A DNA stretch of 64,000 bases from Acidiphilium sp. C61. Its GTDB lineage: Bacteria > Pseudomonadota > Alphaproteobacteria > Acetobacterales > Acetobacteraceae. Below are positions 58,683-64,000 of this stretch, piece by piece. Numbering within the stretch: the first letter of the stretch is position 1; every line of letters starts with the position of its first letter. The DNA lies in contig NZ_CACTIA010000004.1 in NCBI RefSeq assembly GCF_902712915.1, forward strand, positions 62,001-126,000, read 5' to 3'. The notes under the pieces were generated by a model, which ran no database searches, was not told the origin of the DNA, and was given only the letters and a program-made list of their open reading frames with translations. A program made the position numbers and the translations under genes.

Positions 58683-59684
58683 TTGCGAAGCCCATTACGG
58701 CATCGCAAAATAAAGGACGTTGGATCCTGGACTCAAATCGTGGTCGTTGCTGACATGATGGCGCCGGACGGGCGCGTATTCCTGAAGAGTGAATTCGCGA
58801 CGGCGGATTCCAACTGGCCGTGCTTCTCATACTCGAAGCGCAGCCTCGGCGATTTCCTTCGCAGGGAGTACCGGACGGGCCGCGATGTCGTCGTCTATGC
58901 TGGAACCGGTGACCCAGAGCGGACGGCCGACCCCGCACATCGGAAGCGCCTGCTCTCGGCCGTCAGCGTAGATCCATCCTCGGAATACGAGACGAAGCGC
59001 ATCGTGCCACCGGAAATCTGGGAACGGGTCGCACCCAGGTTCGGCGGCAACCCATGGCAGTTCTCGATGCTGATCGTTCGGGCCGCCACCATGACCCGTC
59101 GCCCCTTCCCCGCCGCCCAGGATGTCGCACCGGGCGCCTATGCAAGCCTGGGGCAGCCGCGGTACCGCGGCAACGTGGTCGAGGTGTTGGGACGCGAGCG
59201 GGAGATCATCATGGATCTGCCGGTCACCCGGGCAGAGCTCAACTTCACCGAGGCTGCCCGGCATTATCTCGACACGAGGGCCGCGGTCGCCGCCGAAACG
59301 CCGAAGCTGGTCAAACAGGCCGCCTACAGGATGGCCGAGCGGATCGCCCAGCGCATCGCCCGCAGCGGCACTGTTGATCCGCGGACGAACCCCGTCCGGT
59401 TCGGAGCCAATATCAGCGACACGATCGTGATCATCACACGGAAGTGGATGCAGGAGCAGGGCGGTCTTTGCGCCCTCTGTGGCACAGCCCTGGAAGCCAC
59501 GGATCATCCGCTTCTGCAGCCATCGCCTGACCGGATCGACAGCTCGATCCCGAGCTACGCGGCGGACAACCTCCAGATAACCCACCTGGCCTGCAATCTT
59601 GCCAAGAACGCCTGGTCGAATAACCAGTTCGCGGAATGGCTGGAGCACGTGCGCGGCACGGGGACGATCCAGACCGAGAAATAA
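58683..59684 (+). CDS. HNH-like nuclease
   Basis: Up to 333 residues; the start is unclear. The longest frame begins at TTG 58683 just after tRNA-Thr; GTG 58740 and ATG 58755 are alternatives without ribosome sites. The C-terminus has CALCG, SPDRIDSSIPSY and LQITHLACNLAKN, the layout of an HNH nuclease in which the second knuckle is reduced. The N-terminal ~240 residues are unassigned. It may be a homing-type nuclease linked to the tRNA array. Confidence 0.72.
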   Translation: MRSPLRHRKIKDVGSWTQIVVVADMMAPDGRVFLKSEFATADSNWPCFSYSKRSLGDFLRREYRTGRDVVVYAGTGDPERTADPAHRKRLLSAVSVDPSSEYETKRIVPPEIWERVAPRFGGNPWQFSMLIVRAATMTRRPFPAAQDVAPGAYASLGQPRYRGNVVEVLGREREIIMDLPVTRAELNFTEAARHYLDTRAAVAAETPKLVKQAAYRMAERIAQRIARSGTVDPRTNPVRFGANISDTIVIITRKWMQEQGGLCALCGTALEATDHPLLQPSPDRIDSSIPSYAADNLQITHLACNLAKNAWSNNQFAEWLEHVRGTGTIQTEK

Positions 59685-59706
59685 GCGACAGACAGGCGCA
59701 TATTTA

Positions 59707-59735
59707 TTGAAATCATAACGACGTTTTTATATACT
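59707..59735 (+). promoter_or_regulatory. parC promoter
   Basis: TTGAAA, 17 bases ending GTTTTTATA, TATACT; same type as the gapR and ligase promoters. Confidence 0.66.
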
Positions 59736-59763
59736 TCGAGCCTCTTCGAAGGAAGGAAGGCTC

Positions 59764-61980
59764 ATGCCAGACACGAATATCGGCAACATCGAGAGCGTCA
59801 GCTTTTCGGACACCCTCGCCGAGCGTTATCTCGCTTATGCGCTATCGGCGACGATGTCCCGCTCGCTGCCGGATGTCCGGGATGGGTTGAAGCCGGTCCA
59901 CCGGCGCCTCGTCTACGCAATGATGCAGCTGAAGCTCGATCCTGGATCGGGCTACAAGAAATGCGCGCGCGTGGTCGGCGACGTGATGGGCAAGTTCCAC
60001 CCCCATGGCGATAGCTCGATCTACGAAGCCCTCGTCCGCCTGGCTCAGGATTTCGCCTCCCGCTACCCGCTCGTGGACGGTCAGGGGAATTTCGGGAACA
60101 TCGACGGCGATAATCCAGCCGCGATGCGCTACACCGAGAGCCGGCTTACCGCCGTCGCGGCGGCCCTCATGGAAGGCATCGACGAGGACGCGGTCGACTT
60201 CCGGCCCACCTATGACAACGAGGAGCGCGAGCCGGTCGTCCTTCCGGCGGCATTCCCGAACCTCCTGGCCAACGGTGCGACCGGCATTGCCGTGGGCATG
60301 GCCACCTCGATCCCGCCGCACAATGTCCGCGAGGTCTGCCGGGCGGCGCATCACCTGATCCACTACCCGAGCGCGTCGGTGGCCGACCTGCTGGCGCTGA
60401 TGCCCGCGCCTGACTTCCCCACCGGTGGCCAGATCGTGGACGACCCAGCTGCCCTGTGCGCGATCTACGAGACCGGTCGCGGGGCGATCCGCCTGCGGGC
60501 CCGGTGGAGCCGCGAGGAGCTTGACGGCGGTGCGTGGCAGGTCGTCGTGACCGAGATCCCCTACCAGGTGCAGAAGTCCGCGCTGATCGAGCAGATCGCC
60601 AACCTGCTCGAGAACAAGAAGGTGCCTCTGCTTGGCGATGTCAGGGACGAAAGCTCGGATGTCGTGCGCATCGTTCTCGAGCCGAAATCGCGGGGCGTCG
60701 ATCCGGAGCTCCTGATGGCCAGCCTGTTCCGGGCCAGCAACCTGGAGACCCGGTTCAACTTCAACATGAACGTCCTCGACGCCAACCGCACCCCCCGGGT
60801 GATGGGGCTGCGTGAGATCCTGCAGGCGTGGCTCGATCACCGCCACGAGGTCCTCGAGCGCCGCTCCCGGCATCGGCTCGAAGCGATCGCCAGGCGGCTC
60901 GAGATCCTGAATGGCTACCTGATCGTCTACGTCAATCTCGACGAGGTAATCCGCATCATCCGCGAGGAGGACGAACCGAAGCCGGCGTTGATGACGGCGT
61001 TCGGCCTAACCGAGGTGCAGGCCGAGGCGATCCTGAACATGCGGCTGCGCAGCCTCCGCCGGCTCGACGAGATCAGCCTGCGGAATGAGCATGAGCGGCT
61101 CACCGCCGAACAGGCCCGGCTGCATGGGCTTCTGGCTTCGGCGGATCTTCGCTGGGCCGCGATCGCGTCAGAGCTCGAGGGTACTGCGGACCGATTCCGC
61201 GACCCGCGGCGTTCTCTCATCGCCCCTGTCGCCGACGTTGACGAGGCTCTTCCGGCCGCCGCTGTGATCGAGAAGGAGCCCGTTACGGTGATGCTGACGC
61301 AGATGGGGTGGATCCGCGCGGTCCGCGGGCATGTCGCCGTGGACGCCCTGCCAAAGGTGAAAGACGGCGACGCCCTGCACCTCATCTGCCACTGCCAGAC
61401 GACGGACCGGGTGACCCTGCTCGCCGCGGGCGGACGTGTCTTCTCGGTCGGCGCCGGTGACCTGCCGCGGGGCCGCGGCGATGGCCAGGCGCTGAGACTG
61501 CTGATCGACCTGGACATCCAGGACAGCGTCCTCACGATGTTCGTCCCCGACCCCGGGCAGCGCTACCTCCTCGCCCGGTCCGATGGGCGCGGCTTTGTCA
61601 CGGCGGGGACCGAGCTCTCGGCCGAGCGGAAAGCCGGGAAGGTCCTGGTGGTCACGCAGCCCGAGGCACTGGTCGCCTTCTGCAAGCCGGTCACCGGAGA
61701 TCACGTCGTGCTGGTCGGCGAGAACGGGAAGATGCTGGCCTACCCCGTGTCCGAGATCCCGCAGATCCAGCGCGGAGCAGGCGCGATCCTGCAGCGCTAC
61801 AAGAGCGGGGGTCTGCGCGACCTGCAGATCTTCAACCTCGCTGACGGCTTCCGCTGGGTCGCGGGCGGCGCGGCGCGCACCGAGGCCAACTCGGCTTACT
61901 GGGTGGCCGGCCGGGCGACCCAGGGGAAGGCCGCACCGAAGAAGTTCCCCGTCAAGGACGGGTTCGGCCTGCCGGGCTGA
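59764..61980 (+). CDS. parC: DNA topoisomerase IV subunit A (ParC)
   Basis: 738 residues, GGAAGGAAGG before the ATG. The catalytic Tyr123 is in [10 protein letters not shown], with its usual Arg partner. [20 protein letters not shown] is the quinolone-resistance region, with Ser and Glu at the two key sites, as in sensitive ParC proteins. The C-terminal repeats that follow are short, matching ParC rather than GyrA. This subunit cuts and reseals DNA; the ATPase subunit ParE is not in this window. Topoisomerase IV unlinks daughter molecules. The 3' end overlaps umuC by 29 bases. Confidence 0.94.
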   Translation: MPDTNIGNIESVSFSDTLAERYLAYALSATMSRSLPDVRDGLKPVHRRLVYAMMQLKLDPGSGYKKCARVVGDVMGKFHPHGDSSIYEALVRLAQDFASRYPLVDGQGNFGNIDGDNPAAMRYTESRLTAVAAALMEGIDEDAVDFRPTYDNEEREPVVLPAAFPNLLANGATGIAVGMATSIPPHNVREVCRAAHHLIHYPSASVADLLALMPAPDFPTGGQIVDDPAALCAIYETGRGAIRLRARWSREELDGGAWQVVVTEIPYQVQKSALIEQIANLLENKKVPLLGDVRDESSDVVRIVLEPKSRGVDPELLMASLFRASNLETRFNFNMNVLDANRTPRVMGLREILQAWLDHRHEVLERRSRHRLEAIARRLEILNGYLIVYVNLDEVIRIIREEDEPKPALMTAFGLTEVQAEAILNMRLRSLRRLDEISLRNEHERLTAEQARLHGLLASADLRWAAIASELEGTADRFRDPRRSLIAPVADVDEALPAAAVIEKEPVTVMLTQMGWIRAVRGHVAVDALPKVKDGDALHLICHCQTTDRVTLLAAGGRVFSVGAGDLPRGRGDGQALRLLIDLDIQDSVLTMFVPDPGQRYLLARSDGRGFVTAGTELSAERKAGKVLVVTQPEALVAFCKPVTGDHVVLVGENGKMLAYPVSEIPQIQRGAGAILQRYKSGGLRDLQIFNLADGFRWVAGGAARTEANSAYWVAGRATQGKAAPKKFPVKDGFGLPG

Positions 61981-63247
61981 TCGGCCGGTAGCTCGCGGCG
62001 ACCAGGATTTCATCGATCCTGGTCGTGTAGCGCGGCGATAGGCGCATCGCCCTCGCCTTCCATGGCCGCTCGATCCCGGCCGCGAGAGGCCGTATCGTGT
62101 CACGGCCGAACCGGGCATTGATCGCATCGAGCGCCCCCATGATGCGCTTTGACCGCGCGGGTTCTCGCGTCGGGAACAGGTTCGCCGGCTGGCTGGCCTC
62201 ATCGACGAGATCGAGCAGCATCACACCGGTCTTCGCGTAGCTGAGACCAGGCCGCCAGATCGGCCGAAGCAGCCGCAGTGCCTCGCCGATCAGCGCGAGG
62301 GTGTCCGATGTGGCCTCGATGCGGGCGCTGTTGCGATTGCTGTACCACTCCCCCTTCCCGAAAGGCGGGGTGTGCAGGAATACCGTCATTCCTGTCGCCT
62401 GCAGGCCGGCCTGACGAAGCTTCTCGGCCGCGCGCGTGGCATAGGCCGCCAATGTCTCGCGCAGCTCGCCCCACTCGGAGACCGGGCGCGAAAAGGCCCG
62501 GCTCACCGTAATGCCCTTTCTCGGCGGGGCCATCATGCTGATCGGCAGGCAGGATACCCCACGCAGCTCGGCCTGCACACGCGCGCCCACCACGGTCATG
62601 GTATCCCTCACCTTGCGGGAATCCATCGCGACCAGGTCGGCAATCGACCGCACACCCATCCGGTGCAGCGTTTCCGCGGTCCTCCCCCCAATCCCCCAGA
62701 CCATCGATACCGGCAAGTCCGGATAGACCGCCTCCCGCTCCAGTGGGTCCCGCAGATCGCAGACTCCGCCGAGTTCTAATCTGTCCTTTGCCAGCTTGTT
62801 CGCCAGCTTGGCGATCGTCTTGCTGGGCCCGATCCCGATGCATGTCGGGATCTTGGCGACCCGGCGCACCTCCTCGCGCAGCGCGCGGCAGAATGCCGGC
62901 AGGTCGGCGGCCACATCTCTCAGGTCGAGGAACATCTCGTCGATCGAGTAGGGCTCGACCCGCGGCACCCGACTGACCAGGATGTCGTACATCCGGCGGC
63001 TCATATCGCCATAGAGGCTATAATTCGAAGAGCGCCAGTCGAGGTCAGCCGCGTCGCGCCGCTCGCGGACCAGGTGCCACGGCTCGCCCATCGCCACGCC
63101 GCGCTCTTTTGCTTCTGCCGAACGGGCGATCACGCACCCATCATTGTTCGACAGGACGACAAGCGCCCGGCCGCGCAGGGATGGCGCGAAGGCGCTCTCA
63201 CACGACGCATAGAACGAATTCCCGTCGATCAGCCCGAAGACAGCCAT
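61952..63247 (-). CDS. umuC: UmuC-like Y-family DNA polymerase
   Basis: 431 residues, about UmuC length. [16 protein letters not shown] and [10 protein letters not shown] supply the catalytic acids; the helix-hairpin-helix region [16 protein letters not shown] and a UmuC-type C-terminal domain follow. It copies damaged DNA with low fidelity, normally together with processed UmuD. It lies 11 bases downstream of the umuD-like gene and is under the SOS box at 63658. Confidence 0.93.
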   Translation of the reverse strand: MAVFGLIDGNSFYASCESAFAPSLRGRALVVLSNNDGCVIARSAEAKERGVAMGEPWHLVRERRDAADLDWRSSNYSLYGDMSRRMYDILVSRVPRVEPYSIDEMFLDLRDVAADLPAFCRALREEVRRVAKIPTCIGIGPSKTIAKLANKLAKDRLELGGVCDLRDPLEREAVYPDLPVSMVWGIGGRTAETLHRMGVRSIADLVAMDSRKVRDTMTVVGARVQAELRGVSCLPISMMAPPRKGITVSRAFSRPVSEWGELRETLAAYATRAAEKLRQAGLQATGMTVFLHTPPFGKGEWYSNRNSARIEATSDTLALIGEALRLLRPIWRPGLSYAKTGVMLLDLVDEASQPANLFPTREPARSKRIMGALDAINARFGRDTIRPLAAGIERPWKARAMRLSPRYTTRIDEILVAASYRPISPAGRTRP

Positions 63248-63258
63248 GGTTGTGTGCC

Positions 63259-63639
63259 TCAGATCGTCGTCCGGACGAGTGCACGGGCGACGGCCCAGAC
63301 TTCCGCGTCTTCCGGGACCTCCCGGCCAGAATCAGCCCCCTCTCCGCGGATCCACCATGCGCCGCCCCGGCGCTCGATCTCGGCGACCAAAACATCCCCA
63401 TCTACCATGACCACGACAACCGCCCCATCAAATGGCCGCTCCGCCGCATCCGTAATCAGGATATCGCCAGACCGGATGCCCCGGCCGATCAGGGCATCAC
63501 CAGACACGCGCACGGGGTACCGCCCGGGTTTGCGGAGATCCAGGGCCTCGGAGAGGTCGATGGGGCCGTCCAGGTGATCGGCCGCCGGCGACGAGAAGCC
63601 GGTCGTATTCCCACCGTTATATGAGCGCCTGACATCCAT
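63259..63639 (-). CDS. umuD: UmuD-like protein lacking the catalytic Ser-Lys pair
   Basis: 126 residues from ATG 63639 (GGAGG five bases upstream; the ATG at 63663 overlaps the SOS box). TTGFSSPAADHLDGPIDLSE aligns with the UmuD cleavage region, and VSGDALIGRGIRSGDILI with the catalytic strand. The nucleophile Ser60 is Ala49 here (GDAL for GDSM) and Lys97 is Ala86 (LVAEIE for TVKKL); the spacing of 37 residues is exactly kept. It should therefore be unable to cut itself. It may work uncut as a UmuC partner, or be a dominant regulator. Confidence 0.9.
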   Translation of the reverse strand: MDVRRSYNGGNTTGFSSPAADHLDGPIDLSEALDLRKPGRYPVRVSGDALIGRGIRSGDILITDAAERPFDGAVVVVMVDGDVLVAEIERRGGAWWIRGEGADSGREVPEDAEVWAVARALVRTTI

Positions 63640-63657
63640 ACCGACCTCCGATTCCCG

Positions 63658-63672
63658 GAACATAATGAGAAC
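63658..63672 (-). promoter_or_regulatory. LexA (SOS) box upstream of umuDC
   Basis: GAAC, 7 bases, GAAC, that is GTTC-N7-GTTC on the minus strand, the alphaproteobacterial LexA site, 19 bases before the chosen umuD ATG. Confidence 0.82.
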
Positions 63673-63716
63673 ATCGACAGCCGGTCAAGCCACCAGACTT
63701 GCGAATCCGACAGTAT

Positions 63717-63745
63717 TTGACTCGAACGGGCTCGGCGCATACAGA
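63717..63745 (+). promoter_or_regulatory. promoter of the right-edge gene
   Basis: TTGACT, 17 bases, TACAGA, 42 bases before the ATG at 63788; divergent from umuD. Confidence 0.5.
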
Positions 63746-63787
63746 AAAGCACGTTTTCACGACACAAATTCGAGGAAATTGTACGAT

Positions 63788-64000
63788 ATGCCAAAGCTTC
63801 CGAAGAAATCTGCAAATTCAAGGAAACAGACCACCGCACGCGGCGAGAGGCCCGCCCGGCGCGAAGCCAGCAAGCCGCTCGCGCGGTCAGATCGCGAGAT
63901 AGCCGGGAAATCCGCACGAGCGGGGCGTGAGAAGCGCGAGGAGGGCGCGACGGTCCAGCGCCGAAAGAGACCCAGCCGGGCGCTTCCAGCCAAGCCGCCT
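63788..64000 (+). CDS. basic protein, cut by the right edge
   Basis: At least 71 residues, open at the window edge. GAGGAA lies about ten bases upstream. It is very rich in Lys, Arg, Ala and Pro (MPKLPKKSANSRKQTTARG and on), probably disordered and nucleic-acid binding. It could be the basic N-terminal arm of a larger protein; no family can be assigned from this piece. Confidence 0.5.
   Translation, partial: MPKLPKKSANSRKQTTARGERPARREASKPLARSDREIAGKSARAGREKREEGATVQRRKRPSRALPAKPP

Noticed and set aside
63640..63663. Earlier ATG for umuD at 63663
   Set aside because: It overlaps the LexA box and has no ribosome site, whereas ATG 63639 has GGAGG at five bases.

Overview
The window looks like part of a large conjugative plasmid (or phage-plasmid) of an alphaproteobacterium. 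The alphaproteobacterial evidence is a GapR/DUF2312 protein at 6927-7211 and an SOS box of the alphaproteobacterial GAAC-N7-GAAC type at 63658-63672, in an overall GC-rich sequence. The conjugation evidence is a PilV-like pilin tip, a lytic transglycosylase, a DsbC/DsbG-like thiol isomerase and a DotE/IcmC-like membrane protein, the kind of set found on I-type (Dot/Icm-like) plasmids. The rest resembles a jumbo-phage gene set: nucleotide metabolism, replication, repair, a private sigma factor and a very large tRNA array. No rRNA, transposon or CRISPR array was seen.

Layout. 1-4.2 kb: transfer genes, then a RusA-like resolvase and thyX. 4.5-6.8 kb (minus): nrdB between two unknown genes. 6.9-10.1 kb: gapR, an RpoH-like sigma factor and an FtsH-like protease. 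10.2-15.1 kb (minus): an SbcD-like nuclease, an SbcC/Rad50-like ATPase whose head halves are in inverted (permuted) order, a coiled-coil protein and a dNMP-kinase-like P-loop protein. 15.2-19.9 kb: a RecD2-like helicase and the DotE-like protein. 19.9-32.7 kb (minus): a 730-aa unknown, a 2142-aa strawberry-notch-type helicase and a DNA polymerase III alpha subunit. 32.8-45 kb: UvrD-like helicase, a repeat-rich coiled-coil protein, HD hydrolase, RecJ, pentapeptide-repeat protein, a macro-like/SLOG fusion and a WGR-DNA ligase. 45-58.7 kb: 39 tRNA genes covering all 20 amino acids, interleaved with about 15 small genes. 58.7-64 kb: an HNH protein, ParC, and a UmuDC pair.

The tRNA region is the most distinctive part. 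Two related structured RNAs of about 240 nt (45286-45525 and 53746-53980) sit downstream of near-identical promoters (TTGACA/T-N17-TATTCA), each ahead of one block of tRNA genes. Their stems differ by compensating base changes, so I read them as a real structured RNA family that I do not recognise. An ArfA-like ribosome-rescue gene ends on a TAG supplied by nucleotides 8-10 of the next tRNA, and so does at least one other CDS. Processing of those tRNAs would leave nonstop mRNAs. Two tRNAs have C at position 33, and a tRNA-Lys(TTT) has an odd body, which may mean escape from tRNA-cleaving defences.

Other points of note: the UmuD homologue has Ala at both catalytic positions; the sigma factor lies next to an FtsH-type protease; three genes (gapR, ligase, parC) share one promoter type; and several genes have promoters placed so close to the ATG that their mRNAs should be leaderless. 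Function calls rest on motifs read by eye; no database search was possible.
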